From assembly GCA_900539765.1 (NCBI GenBank), contig UQDF01000021.1:1-33763 (forward strand): a stretch of DNA of 33,763 nucleotides, written 5' to 3'. This document shows, one piece after another, positions 8,601-17,046 of this stretch. Numbering within the stretch: the stretch's first letter is position 1; the number at the start of each line of letters is the position of its first letter. Both the position numbers and the translations under genes were made by a program. The notes under the pieces are model-generated. The model did no database searches. It saw nothing but the letters and a program-made list of their open reading frames with translations, and was not told the origin of the DNA. The stretch is from an uncultured Porphyromonas sp. (GTDB lineage: Bacteria > Bacteroidota > Bacteroidia > Bacteroidales > Porphyromonadaceae).

Positions 8601-11600
8601 CAGACTGGTGTCAGAACCTTTGTCTCGCAAGAGCAGGACGGCTCTCTGACGGTCTACTTCAAGGGTTCAGACACTTACACTTTCGGGTGGGCTGCTCGTG
8701 TAGAGAGCGTCAAGCCTCGCGACCTCTTCGTCGAGAAGGTCTCCGCCGTGGCTCTCCCCGCAGACAAGCAGGGTGTACTCTCGGGTAGCTCACTGCCCGC
8801 TGTACGCATCGACCTAACCACCGCTGGTGAAAGGGGCAAGACGACCCTCGAGAAGCTACAGCTAGAGATCTCTAGCGAAGGCATCGAGGAGCTCGCACTC
8901 TACGCTACGGGAGCCATCGATGAGTTTGACGAAGCTCATCTGATAGCGACTGTCAAGCCACTAGCTACGCAGACGGATGTCATCTTTAAGCTTGACCCCG
9001 CCGATACACTGACACTACCACGCACGCAGTACTACTGGGTCAAGGCTCAGCTCGCTGGCGACCTCAAGGCAGGCACACCCATCTCGGTTACCGCCAAGAG
9101 TGTGACCATCGGAGGTGCCAAGCACGATGTGACGCAGGAGAAGCCCTTTGACACGAAGACGCGCCAGGGCGGACTCCAAGGCACACTCCGTGTTGGCTCT
9201 AGCAGTGCAGCCACTTACAAGAGTCTAGCTGCAGCCGCTAAGGATCTAACCAAGCAGGGTGTCTCTGGTGCTGTCACCGTTGAGGTGGAGCCGGGTGAGT
9301 ATCCTGAGACAGTTCTCCTCGAGCGTGTCCCCGGAGCCTCTGCCAAGAACAGCATCACCATCGTTGGTCTTGGCAACTCTCGTGACGAGGTCGTTATCTC
9401 TGCCAATGGGTATAACAAGCCTATTGGAGACGATGCCTATCGACGTTACTATGGTGTGATGACCGTACGCAATACCCCCTACGTGACGCTGCGCAATATG
9501 ACGATCCACTCGACAGACCTCGGATTCCCAACGATGGTCTACGTTCAGGAGAACTCATCGCACTTCACGATGGACAATTGCCATGTCTACACCAAGAACA
9601 CAAGCAATACTGGCTACAATATGTCTCCGCACCTTGTTAAGATAGAGGCGGCCAGCAACCCACACGCACAGAGCTGTGATGTCTTGGTTGAGAACTCGCT
9701 CTTTGAGGGTGGACACATTGCTCTACAGATTGGAGGTACCAGTACTGTAGCCAACCCCGTGGGTAAGGGCTACACGGTGCGCAACAACCGCTTCGTAGAT
9801 CATAGTGGCAAGGCAATCTATGTCATTCGTTCCTCCGAAGTCCTTATCGAGGGCAACGAGATGGTACAGCAGATCGCTCCTCAGAGGGAGTACATCGGTA
9901 TCGATGCGACCTTCCACACAGATGCCAAGGTCATAGGCAACGACTTTGACCTGACACAGCCCGAGGCCTATAAACTCAGTTCACTACACGGTATCTCTGT
10001 CCGTGAGGTGCAGGGCGAGGGGCTACTCGTTGCCAACAATGTGATCCGCATCACGCGTGGCTCTTCTGATAGCCGTGCCTTTAAGGCGAGCAACGTTACG
10101 GGACTGAACTTTGTCTTCAACACCGCTATAGCTCGTGACGGTAAGAGTACAGCACTCCTTATGCTCAACGGCGATATCTCTTCGTCTCAGCTCTCTGACA
10201 ACATCCTGCAGAACCGAGACGGTGGAGGCATCCTCTTTAGCAATCAAGCTCTCCCCAATGAGCAGCTCACCTGCGACCGCAATGCGCTCTACACCTCTGA
10301 CAGTGAGGGTGTACTGATCACCGCTAAGGGGACAAAGTACGACGCAACCAACTATCAGGAGGCGACAAAGAGTACAGCATCTAAGGTCGTAGAGGTTGCC
10401 TTCGTTTCTGACAAGGTACTCTACCCGAAGGATATGACCGTACTGCCACAGGGAACTCCGCACGTTGCTGTCACGACGGACATACTCGGAGCAGCGCGTG
10501 ACAAAGAGCATCCGACCGTTGGAGCTTATGAGCAAGATCCTAATGTGACCGACGAGGCTCCCAAGCTCATCAACAAGCAGGTAGTTCGTGCGCTACATCA
10601 GTCTGCTACGATCTCTGTCGAGCCAGATCAGATGACCGATGTCTACCTGATGACGATCGCACAGGGTGAGGAGGCTACGACAGCTCCAGACGCTGAGACG
10701 ATACGAGACAAGGGCACGCACTTCACGGCTCTTGCCAAGCGTACGACTGAGTTTACCATCATGGGATTAGAGCCTGAGACCACTTATGAGGTTTATGGAC
10801 TCCTCCACGGTACACTCAATAATAAGGAGACCGAGCCTGAGCTCCTCTTCACCTTTACCACCACCTATATGCCTACACGAGTGGCTACCTTTGAGAAGGA
10901 CAACCGCACCATAGAGGGTGATGTCGTCTACTCAGGCACCAATAGCTTCGTAGGTGTCAAGGTTGTCGAGGACTTCACCCGCTCACTCAATCAGATAGCT
11001 GAGATGGCGGGCGATAAGGTGACGATCACCGTGACCAACTCTAAGGGCCGGATACCACAGCGAGGCTTCTCGCTTATGGCAGACCGCCCCGTCTATATGC
11101 GCATCGATGGCGGTACACGTATCACCCTTCCCGCTACTGAGCAGGAGTGGGCTTACGTAGATCTTGCTCAGAGAGGCGACATACGTGAGGTGACTCTCGA
11201 GAGCCGTGGCAAGCTATGGATCGACGACTACAACGGCGATGCCCTTGCTATGCAGCTTGCTATCGCTCCCGTGACCATCAGTCTCGGGCAGCAGGCTCAG
11301 CTGACGGCTGAGGTGATCCGTGGCGTAGCGCCTTACAGCTACGAGTGGTCACAAGGCGACTCGCTACAGACTGTCTCTGTAGCTCCTACGCAGACGACAC
11401 GCTACAGTGTCACTGTGACTGACGCTGCGGGTAGCCAGGTTACTGAGAGCGTCTATGTCTACGTCAATGGACTACACGGCGAGGCGATGGTAGCAACCTT
11501 TGAGGAGGAGCCACTCGCTAGCGAAGAGCCGTACTATCAGAAGGCTCCATTCGGCAGTGGTTCGTTTGCTTTCTCCAACAGTTACAACGCTGAGTGGAAT

Positions 11601-13031
11601 AGCTGGAGCGGCTTTGCCCTAGCAGCTAGTGCCGACACGACCTACACGGGCGACTTTACGACGCAGCAGTACAACAATGTCGTCGGTGGTGGTCAGGAGC
11701 TGGAGGGTCAGTCCAAGCAGTATGTCGTGGCTTACTGTCCTGGCGATAATCCTCAGTGGGGCTCTTACAATCCCGTCGTCACGGTTATGCCTAGTAGCGA
11801 CCGTAAGGTGCAGCTCGAGGGTGTCTATCTGACGAATACGGCCTGGGTCAAGAGCTTTGCTACCAAGGGCGACAAGAACTTCGGTCGTCCCGCCTTTGAG
11901 GAGGGTAGCTTCTTTATCGTGACCATCACGGCTGACAATGGCAACAAGGTCGAGGTACCACTCATCGACTATCGCAATAAGAAGCGCGAAGTGGTCAACG
12001 ACTGGAAGTGGGTCGATCTCTCCTCTCTCGGTGAGGTCAAGACGCTCAAGTTCTCCGTCGAGTCGAGCGACAGCTATGCGCCTAGCTACTTTGCTATGGA
12101 CAACCTGCACATCAAGCAGGATGCCTCTGCAAAGCCCGCCAAGGAGCAGATAGCTCTCGAGGTGATGGCAACCACCGAAACGACAGCACAGGTACGCTGG
12201 CAGGCGCTCCCCACGCAGGTGAGCTACACGGTAAGCTATCGCCCCGCAGGTGCTGACGCTAGTGAGACGCAGACGATGCGCCTCGATCCTACGCAGCAGC
12301 TTCGCTCGCTAGAGCTTCGTGACGGATATGTCTACACCACCCTCGAGGGGCTGCAGATGGGTACACGCTATGAGGTATCTGTCGAAGCAACTATTATGCC
12401 CGCTATGCAGATTGTGGCTCAGGGTAAGACCACCTTCACGACACAGGCTATCGATGGTAAGCTAGATGCTAAGCTCGTCGCAGGCTCACTGCAGGCTCAG
12501 AGCTTCTCCATCTCCTTTGCTACGATTGACAAGGCTGAGAGCTATATGGTCGAGCTGGCTAAGGTGGACAAGGAGGGTAACGCTATCACTGTCGATATCA
12601 TCAGCATCGCTGCTGACGGCTCGCCTCTAGGCGAACTCTCACCACTCCAGGGTCTGCCCACGCTACAAGATGGTCGCATTACGCTACCGCTCGTCAATCT
12701 CAGCGAGCAGACCGCTTACCGTGTGACCGTCTCAGCTCGCAGAGGCGAGATGACACTCAGCTCTGAGCAGCTCATCATCGTCACCCCACAGGCGACGGCT
12801 ATCGACGCTATCGACGGCGAGACGGTACGTGTCATAGCGACCCCCGAGGGTATCCTCGTGATGGGTCTACAGGGTGCGACCATCGAGCTCTACACAGCTA
12901 GCGGTGCTCAGGTAGGTCATTACCAGATCACTGAGCCTGAGCAACTCATCGCTGAGCCATTCCAGTCTGGTGTCTACATCGTCGCAGCCCACAAGGCGGG
13001 CGAGGTCAGCACCTTCCGACTGATCCTCTAG
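5691..13031 (+). CDS. Giant multidomain T9SS surface protein with DUF4465-like domain
   Basis: A 2446-aa protein. Signal peptide 1-24 (ends VWGQ). Four tandem pairs follow: a CUB-like beta-sandwich (about 45-160, 322-438, 607-727, 894-1003), often with LYDxGG and GSLT/FKxxV, then a domain like the N-terminal region of Bacteroidetes sialidases (BNR_assoc_N; about 164-305, 442-580, 730-875, 1007-1150). Next come a right-handed parallel beta-helix (about 1162-1554), an Fn3-like domain (1620-1725), an unassigned domain (1726-1850), an Ig/PKD-like domain (1857-1929), a DUF4465-like domain (about 1934-2144, beginning ATFEEEPLA and ending YFAMDNLHI), two Fn3-like domains (2149-2370) and a T9SS type A-like sorting domain (2373-2446). 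No sialidase catalytic propeller is present. The gene is in the B12-riboswitch operon, 25 nt after its partner. Likely role: large surface adhesin or ligand-capture protein; function unproven. Domain limits are approximate. Confidence 0.8.
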   Translation: MQRTVTTTLLLLCWLLLPPIVWGQEDNELLMPTDTWSSNEHKVGDTPLILYDSGGVDGNAQAYKTGKILFTPEQAGKCIEIEIQELALDNQDELYILEGAAPFSSWSSPNEKLIIRKFTKEDKPTLPLKLRSSDKSGKLTIGSKTKANPGAGFKIIVRTVDQPAIKVTSILEDKSASHDPYIGEQSLIVSNLKVTTEGLAKAPQLTALHYKLSETKPSDITAIYLYEVNSRKPKQLDASKLLGKTTEVSAEGTITLSKEYTLSEPNHDLVLVVDLKSDVAAGSRINVATTKLTTTLGDHAVTLQEPKTLTVEDAYALAKTPKTYTIGDKSLTLYDDGGKYEPISEKFDGYAVFKPETAGKVIQVDFTKLDLFSYSSIGRADLVEVYNGSEVNADNLIIKLNKEKAYKATSTAPDGSLTIRLVTNTGVPKAGFEALVSQIAPMPMAVDSLSGRTIEVDTFAMPINASVKQVGMVAFTLVAKGTKDPVTLQRLDLSSISKKTDVAQVALYYSPIVDDFTKAKEIARWDFAEALTATLPTPQALREGANHFYLAVDLQETAHKGNKINLSIDKIHLSAGEKTLPEEERTRTEALEVMNKMVLTLGKHHVKVYETWDFMPQLKHKLTTGYDTDAGERSVTFEATAPDNVIQLDINEWDFYYSSWGSKPTLKIYDGKDATAPLLFELKPNKDAYKTKPADYIRSTQKALTFVFDAKGASGSLGWRGQVKQYLPQDMKVDSASAKQIELPFIAVGSEQNPVLALDIHTIGDRKPIHIDGLTVNLKGGAPQIERVALYAATAEGTLDANKLIAATQVEPTMQSVDLPTDSLQKYGTLKEFANSYILALDIRKDAPAADSIDVAIAKLTVAGQPIDVRNADPKGSYKLVNIFNHPSSGDNKEVTVTTPLSYYDEGGPNGKVLKNTGSYVTFLPAHEGEVITLTIDSINLRRATFGIYSGRDHTNESKLLSTGDNNILKQTGVRTFVSQEQDGSLTVYFKGSDTYTFGWAARVESVKPRDLFVEKVSAVALPADKQGVLSGSSLPAVRIDLTTAGERGKTTLEKLQLEISSEGIEELALYATGAIDEFDEAHLIATVKPLATQTDVIFKLDPADTLTLPRTQYYWVKAQLAGDLKAGTPISVTAKSVTIGGAKHDVTQEKPFDTKTRQGGLQGTLRVGSSSAATYKSLAAAAKDLTKQGVSGAVTVEVEPGEYPETVLLERVPGASAKNSITIVGLGNSRDEVVISANGYNKPIGDDAYRRYYGVMTVRNTPYVTLRNMTIHSTDLGFPTMVYVQENSSHFTMDNCHVYTKNTSNTGYNMSPHLVKIEAASNPHAQSCDVLVENSLFEGGHIALQIGGTSTVANPVGKGYTVRNNRFVDHSGKAIYVIRSSEVLIEGNEMVQQIAPQREYIGIDATFHTDAKVIGNDFDLTQPEAYKLSSLHGISVREVQGEGLLVANNVIRITRGSSDSRAFKASNVTGLNFVFNTAIARDGKSTALLMLNGDISSSQLSDNILQNRDGGGILFSNQALPNEQLTCDRNALYTSDSEGVLITAKGTKYDATNYQEATKSTASKVVEVAFVSDKVLYPKDMTVLPQGTPHVAVTTDILGAARDKEHPTVGAYEQDPNVTDEAPKLINKQVVRALHQSATISVEPDQMTDVYLMTIAQGEEATTAPDAETIRDKGTHFTALAKRTTEFTIMGLEPETTYEVYGLLHGTLNNKETEPELLFTFTTTYMPTRVATFEKDNRTIEGDVVYSGTNSFVGVKVVEDFTRSLNQIAEMAGDKVTITVTNSKGRIPQRGFSLMADRPVYMRIDGGTRITLPATEQEWAYVDLAQRGDIREVTLESRGKLWIDDYNGDALAMQLAIAPVTISLGQQAQLTAEVIRGVAPYSYEWSQGDSLQTVSVAPTQTTRYSVTVTDAAGSQVTESVYVYVNGLHGEAMVATFEEEPLASEEPYYQKAPFGSGSFAFSNSYNAEWNSWSGFALAASADTTYTGDFTTQQYNNVVGGGQELEGQSKQYVVAYCPGDNPQWGSYNPVVTVMPSSDRKVQLEGVYLTNTAWVKSFATKGDKNFGRPAFEEGSFFIVTITADNGNKVEVPLIDYRNKKREVVNDWKWVDLSSLGEVKTLKFSVESSDSYAPSYFAMDNLHIKQDASAKPAKEQIALEVMATTETTAQVRWQALPTQVSYTVSYRPAGADASETQTMRLDPTQQLRSLELRDGYVYTTLEGLQMGTRYEVSVEATIMPAMQIVAQGKTTFTTQAIDGKLDAKLVAGSLQAQSFSISFATIDKAESYMVELAKVDKEGNAITVDIISIAADGSPLGELSPLQGLPTLQDGRITLPLVNLSEQTAYRVTVSARRGEMTLSSEQLIIVTPQATAIDAIDGETVRVIATPEGILVMGLQGATIELYTASGAQVGHYQITEPEQLIAEPFQSGVYIVAAHKAGEVSTFRLIL

Positions 13032-13069
13032 CGATAAGCTCTAGACGGAGCTAGCGCTCCATAAACTTC

Positions 13070-13110
13070 GTAGCCCCACTCGGTCATCGTACCGGGTGGG
13101 GCTACTGCTT
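13070..13110 (+). terminator. Terminator of the B12-riboswitch operon
   Basis: A 15-bp stem GTAGCCCCACTCGGT (13070-13084) with ACCGGGTGGGGCTAC (13091-13105), one wobble pair and a 6-nt loop, followed by TGCTTTG. It lies 39 nt after the giant gene. Confidence 0.8.
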
Positions 13111-13124
13111 TGTAAAAGGGGTTT

Positions 13125-13208
13125 AGCTGTTGGCTGTTGGCGATTGGCTGTTAGCTAGAACCACTAGTGCCACTAGAGTCACTAGAAAAATACTCTAATC
13201 TCTAACTC
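13125..13208. repeat. GCTGTTGG / ACTAGTGCCACTAGAG repeat module, copy 1
   Basis: Tandem GCTGTTGGC and TTGGCTGTTAGC units, then ACTAGTGCCACTAGAGTCACTAG, then CTCTAATCTCTAAC. The same parts in the same order, inverted, are found at 17171-17256, on the far side of the ruvC operon. The final part overlaps the stop codon of the leucine-rich-repeat gene (13202-13204). Confidence 0.7.
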
Positions 13209-14647
13209 TTCGTCCTTTGCTCGACAATCTTATGGGCGAGGTCTTGCCACTGCTCGCTCTTCTCGTAGAGCTTGCAGCTTCCCTGAGGCACACGGAGCGT
13301 GCGAGGTGTACCAGCTACACTAAAGAAAGCCATCATACCGACCTCTATCTGTGCTGGGTCTGCTACACGGATCTCCACATCGCAGAGCTTATCGCAGAAA
13401 GCAAACGCCATATCTCCGATCTTACGTACCCCCGCAGGTATCTTTAAGACTTCGAGGTACTGGGCATCGTAGCAAGCGTATTCAGCGATCTCTCGTACTG
13501 TGTCGGGGGCTTTGTAGAAGTCCTCATACAGCCCCGCGGGGTACTGGATCAGCTGCGTCTGATCCTTGTTATATAGGACACCATCGACAGAGGAGTAGTA
13601 TGGGTTGCTCGGATCTACCTCAATCTCGAGGAGCATCGTACAGTCGTGGAAGGGGGAGACCCCAAGACGTGTCGTCTGCGCTGGCAGAGACATAAAGCTG
13701 AGACAAGAGCAGCGGGCGAAAGCATACGACCCCACCTCCTCTAGATGATCTCCCAGCATGACCTCCATTAGAAAGTAGTTGCTCGCAAAGGCTAGCCCCG
13801 CAATCTTGCGCACCTCCTCAGGCAGTGTAAACTCCTGCTCCTCCTTACCCGCTGGATAGTGTACCAGTGTACTCAGATCTTTACTATATAGGATGTTATC
13901 CCGCACGACAAAGTGCTTACTCTCAGGGGCTACAGCAATCTGCGTCATAGCTAGACAGTCTGCAAAGACCCCATCGCCTAGACGCTCTACCGAGGCCGGA
14001 ATCAGCACCTCCGTGAGGTCGCTACAATTGCTAAAGGCCATCTCCTCAATCACCCGAATGCCCTCCGAAAGCGTGAGACTGCTGAGCCGGATGCACCCAT
14101 TGAAAGCGTTGTCCCCGATCTCCTGCACATTGCTTGGGATGACCAATTCTTGGAGAGCCGCCCCCGTAAAAGCACTACGATCGATCCGCTCCACCGAGTC
14201 TGGCAAGTCGAGCGCCCTAAGAGAGAAGCACTCGCTAAAAGCAAAGGCTCCCACATGCTTGAGTCCCGAAGTCAGCTCCAGTACCAGCAGATCGCTGCAA
14301 GACTCAAAAGCGCCCTCGCCGATCTCCGTGACGCTCCCTGGGATCGTCACAGACTCTAGGCTCTGGCAGCAGGCGAAGGCACTCTCTCCGATCTGCGTCA
14401 CCCCCTCGGGTATCTCAACGCTCTTGAGCGCTGTGCAGTCATAGAAGGCGTAGTCACCGATACGGGTCACCCCCTCCTCTAGCACGATTGACTCGATCTG
14501 CTCTCTGAACTCTTGCCACGGGGTTTCTGCAATAGGGTAGTTGGGTATAGCACCCGCACCTGATAGCGTGAGCGACTGCTCCTTGGGGTCGTATAGCCAC
14601 GAGAGCTGCCCCGTCTCACCGCTCTGTGGAGTCTTGATCTTACTCAT
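13202..14647 (-). CDS. BspA-like leucine-rich-repeat (LRR_5) protein
   Basis: A 481-aa protein made almost entirely of Treponema/BspA-type leucine-rich repeats: about 13 units of the form I-xx-xAFxxCxxLxxVxIPxxVxxIGxxAF, with typical pieces such as IGDYAFYDCTAL, IPEGVTQIGESAF and LPDSVERI. The N-terminal ~30 residues (GETGQLSWLYDPKEQSLTLSG) are the usual cap of this family. BspA-like repeats usually mediate protein or host-cell binding. Oddly, no signal peptide, lipobox or C-terminal sorting domain is visible, so it may be cytoplasmic or use an unrecognised route. It starts 11 nt after the exported hydrolase gene and is the last gene of the operon. Its stop codon lies in a dispersed TTAGAG repeat. 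Confidence 0.85.
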   Translation of the reverse strand: MSKIKTPQSGETGQLSWLYDPKEQSLTLSGAGAIPNYPIAETPWQEFREQIESIVLEEGVTRIGDYAFYDCTALKSVEIPEGVTQIGESAFACCQSLESVTIPGSVTEIGEGAFESCSDLLVLELTSGLKHVGAFAFSECFSLRALDLPDSVERIDRSAFTGAALQELVIPSNVQEIGDNAFNGCIRLSSLTLSEGIRVIEEMAFSNCSDLTEVLIPASVERLGDGVFADCLAMTQIAVAPESKHFVVRDNILYSKDLSTLVHYPAGKEEQEFTLPEEVRKIAGLAFASNYFLMEVMLGDHLEEVGSYAFARCSCLSFMSLPAQTTRLGVSPFHDCTMLLEIEVDPSNPYYSSVDGVLYNKDQTQLIQYPAGLYEDFYKAPDTVREIAEYACYDAQYLEVLKIPAGVRKIGDMAFAFCDKLCDVEIRVADPAQIEVGMMAFFSVAGTPRTLRVPQGSCKLYEKSEQWQDLAHKIVEQRTKS

Positions 14648-14658
14648 TGATTTAGTCC

Positions 14659-16050
14659 TTATTTAGTTAGCTTGGAGATCCACTCGGCGATCAGTTCTAG
14701 CACCTCGGGAGCGATCGTCTCGCTGATCTGATAGTATTCGCTTACGGCTCCTGTCGTCGCATGTTGGAAGAGGTGGTTCAGCCCCTCCAGCTTGTGCACT
14801 TGGCGTGGTGTCTTCATCGGGAGACTCTGCTCGATGATCGCTAGATGCTTGTCCGCCAGCACCTGTTGGTCTAGCGAACCATTAAGCGCCAGCACAGGGC
14901 AATGCGTCTGCGCTATGTCCCCCTTCGGATCATACTGCGTGAAGTAGATAAGCCAAGGCGTCAGCCCATCGGCAACCTTTTTGAGTTCCAAAACTAATCC
15001 GATAGGAAGTTGGTAATGTCCCTCCGACAGCACCTTGGTGACCAAAGCCTCGCCACGCAAGTCGCTCTGAGCTGCTAAGTCAAAGGTCGCCATCGTAGCT
15101 CGCAGATACTCTGTACGAAGCTCTTCCGACAGCCCCGCTTGAACAAGGCTAAGACCCATCTGGTCTTGCAAAACATCCTTGCCTGGTAGCGTGCTACCCG
15201 CTAAGCTGATGACGAAGTCAGGGATACCGCGAGCTGCTAGCATGAAGGCGATGGTACCGCCCTCGCTATGCCCCAGCACGCCCACCTTGTCGAAAGCCTT
15301 CCGACCACGTAGGTAGTGGACCGCCGCCGCAGCATCGTCTGCTAGCGTTGCGGTAGTCGCTTCGGCAACAGTGGCCGAGTCTATATCATCGTGATAGCCA
15401 CGATCGTCGTAGCGCAGCGTCGCTACGCCATGTCGTGCTAAGTAGTCCGCCAGCACAGCAAAGGGCTTATGCTCCGCAAGGGTCTCATCACGATCCTGTA
15501 TACCCGAGCCTGAGACAAATAGCACGACCTGCTCCACACGGCTCCCCGCCTGATGCTCGACAGGGTAGGTGAGCGTGCCGTGGAGCGGTGCCGTGCCGTT
15601 GTAAAAGGTCACCTCCTCCGTCTCGTAGGGGTAGGGGGGCTGTGGCGTCTGCGGACGATCAGCCTTGGCGGGCTTGCTGGCTCGTACGAGTGTGAGCGGT
15701 AGCGACATGCCTCCCTGTGCGAAGGTACCCACGATGGTGTCGCTACTCGTTAGCTTACCCTGATAGCGAATGTATAGATTCGGTATGGTGATGACAATGC
15801 CCTCGGCAAGCTCGATCGTTGCCTCGATACCTGTCGCCATCTGCGATGGACTATCCATCGTGCAGCAGACACGCTCTTGCTGATCCTTGAAGATGTTGAA
15901 GCGGAGCGGTAGCTCCGAGCCTGAGACTTGTAGCGCTCCCTCCCAGATGCCGAGGGGAGCTGCCTGCCCACTCTCTTGTTGCGCTGAGAGGAGCAGTGCG
16001 CCACAGAGGTAGCAGCAGAGGAGTATGAGTAGTTTGCGGATTGAGGTCAT
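14659..16050 (-). CDS. Exported alpha/beta hydrolase (serine esterase/peptidase-like)
   Basis: A 463-aa protein. I start it at 16050 (MTSIRKLLILL...), which gives a signal peptide ending LSAQ; an upstream in-frame start at 16137 would overlap ruvC and hide the signal. Residues about 30-125 form an N-terminal beta domain, and residues about 145-463 an alpha/beta hydrolase fold with a nucleophile elbow GHSEGG (Ser262), an acidic residue in NGSLDQQV (Asp394) and His426 in GLNHLF, a complete triad in the expected order. An oxyanion-type VSGSG motif precedes it. Substrate cannot be read from sequence; homologues in Bacteroidetes are annotated as hydrolases of the dienelactone/prolyl-oligopeptidase-like kind. 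Expected in the periplasm. It follows ruvC by 28 nt and precedes the LRR gene by 11 nt. Confidence 0.85.
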   Translation of the reverse strand: MTSIRKLLILLCCYLCGALLLSAQQESGQAAPLGIWEGALQVSGSELPLRFNIFKDQQERVCCTMDSPSQMATGIEATIELAEGIVITIPNLYIRYQGKLTSSDTIVGTFAQGGMSLPLTLVRASKPAKADRPQTPQPPYPYETEEVTFYNGTAPLHGTLTYPVEHQAGSRVEQVVLFVSGSGIQDRDETLAEHKPFAVLADYLARHGVATLRYDDRGYHDDIDSATVAEATTATLADDAAAAVHYLRGRKAFDKVGVLGHSEGGTIAFMLAARGIPDFVISLAGSTLPGKDVLQDQMGLSLVQAGLSEELRTEYLRATMATFDLAAQSDLRGEALVTKVLSEGHYQLPIGLVLELKKVADGLTPWLIYFTQYDPKGDIAQTHCPVLALNGSLDQQVLADKHLAIIEQSLPMKTPRQVHKLEGLNHLFQHATTGAVSEYYQISETIAPEVLELIAEWISKLTK

Positions 16051-16078
16051 AGGTTTAGTTATAATGGTTCTGTTTTGC

Positions 16079-16657
16079 TTAGAGTCCGTGCACTTTGTTG
16101 GGGTTGGCTTTGATAAACTCCTTCCAGCTCTTGGCACTCACGTTGGACGTAGCCACCGCATTAGAGGTTTGCAGGAAGTGGCAGTAGGCTACCGCCAAGC
16201 CGTCGGTCGCATCGAGCTTCTCGGGCATCAGTTCGGCGGGAATGCGCAGCACCCGCTGTAGCATCGTCGCCACCTGCTCTTTGGAAGCTTGCCCCGTACC
16301 CGTGATCGCCTGCTTGACACGCATCGGCACATACTCCGCGATGGGTATGTCTCGGCTCAGAGCTGCCGCCATAGCGACCCCCTGCGCCCGCCCCAGCTTG
16401 AGCATCGACTGCACATTCTTGCCGTAGAATGGTGCCTCCAGAGCCATCTCGTCAGGGAGGAACTCATCGATCAGCCCCGCTACACGGCTATAGATACGTC
16501 CTAGACGGGTGTAGTGGTCCTCGTAACGGCTCAGCTCGATCACCCCCATAGTGAGCATCTCGGCCTGCTGCCCCCGCACGGAGAGTAGTCCGTAGCCCAT
16601 CACGATGGTGCCAGGGTCGATGCCGATAAGGATGCGCTCGCCACGTGACTTGCTCAT
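16079..16657 (-). CDS. ruvC: Holliday junction resolvase RuvC
   Basis: A 192-aa nuclease that cuts four-way Holliday junctions during recombination and repair with RuvA and RuvB. The catalytic acidic tetrad is present: Asp14 in GIDPGT, Glu74 in ALEAPF, and Asp149 and Asp152 in LDATDGLAVAYCH, matching the spacing of the E. coli enzyme. The start at 16657 is fixed by an ATGA overlap with the stop codon of the DUF4286 gene (16654-16657), which implies translational coupling; longer in-frame starts run into that gene. Length is normal for the family. The ruvA and ruvB genes are not in the window. Confidence 0.95.
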   Translation of the reverse strand: MSKSRGERILIGIDPGTIVMGYGLLSVRGQQAEMLTMGVIELSRYEDHYTRLGRIYSRVAGLIDEFLPDEMALEAPFYGKNVQSMLKLGRAQGVAMAAALSRDIPIAEYVPMRVKQAITGTGQASKEQVATMLQRVLRIPAELMPEKLDATDGLAVAYCHFLQTSNAVATSNVSAKSWKEFIKANPNKVHGL

Positions 16658-16983
16658 AGGGCGATCTGTCTCATCGGGGTGACATGGTATAGGACGCGCT
16701 CGCCAAAGGTCTTGCCCAGTAGCTCCAGTCGCTCGCATAGTACCCCAGAGAGATAGTGCTCCAGATCTCGCTCTTGCTCTAGGGAGATGAGCAAAGCTAG
16801 AACCATATCGTCCATCGGCTGCGCCATCTCCATGACAGGCGCCTGTGCCATCACCTCTAGGAGATCCACCTGCGCCACGCCCTCATCGCCACGTAGCTGT
16901 GGCACTAGCGTAGTGCGTAGGAAGTTATCGAGGAGCTGATACTCCTGAGCTTTGATAAAGAGAGAGACGTTGACTCGATACAT
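16654..16983 (-). CDS. DUF4286 family protein
   Basis: A 109-aa protein starting MYRVNVSLFIKAQ at 16983, chosen over an upstream ATG at 17025 because the family begins at this YxVNVS strand. It contains the typical FLRTTLVPQL and a C-terminal GERVLYHVTPM, characteristic of the small DUF4286 proteins of Bacteroidetes, which often sit directly in front of ruvC. Function is unknown; the fold is likely ferredoxin-like. It is the first gene of the leftward operon, and its stop overlaps the ruvC start by four bases. Confidence 0.85.
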   Translation of the reverse strand: MYRVNVSLFIKAQEYQLLDNFLRTTLVPQLRGDEGVAQVDLLEVMAQAPVMEMAQPMDDMVLALLISLEQERDLEHYLSGVLCERLELLGKTFGERVLYHVTPMRQIAL

Positions 16984-17038
16984 AGGATATTGTCTTTGAT
17001 CTATAGAGGTGCGCTCGAGAGCCACCCGAGGTATGATG

Positions 17039-17046
17039 CAAAGATA
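17039..17046 (-). promoter_or_regulatory. -7 promoter element of the DUF4286-ruvC operon
   Basis: On the minus strand TATCTTTG matches TAnnTTTG and is followed by CATC, 55 nt before the DUF4286 start codon. No good TTTG -33 box lies at the expected distance, so confidence is moderate. Confidence 0.5.

Noticed and set aside
10023..10535. 170-codon minus-strand ORF inside the giant gene
   Set aside because: No recognisable domain; it is antisense to the beta-helix region, whose protein sequence is clearly real.
11619..12110. 163-codon minus-strand ORF inside the giant gene
   Set aside because: Antisense to the DUF4465-like domain; composition is what a complementary frame of a GC-biased gene gives.
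5691..13031. Sialidase identity for the giant protein
   Set aside because: Only the N-terminal sialidase-associated domain type is present; no Asp-box propeller or catalytic Arg triad is visible.
13893..14444. 183-codon plus-strand ORF opposite the LRR gene
   Set aside because: It is a shadow of the regular leucine-rich repeats on the other strand; repetitive and without a family match.
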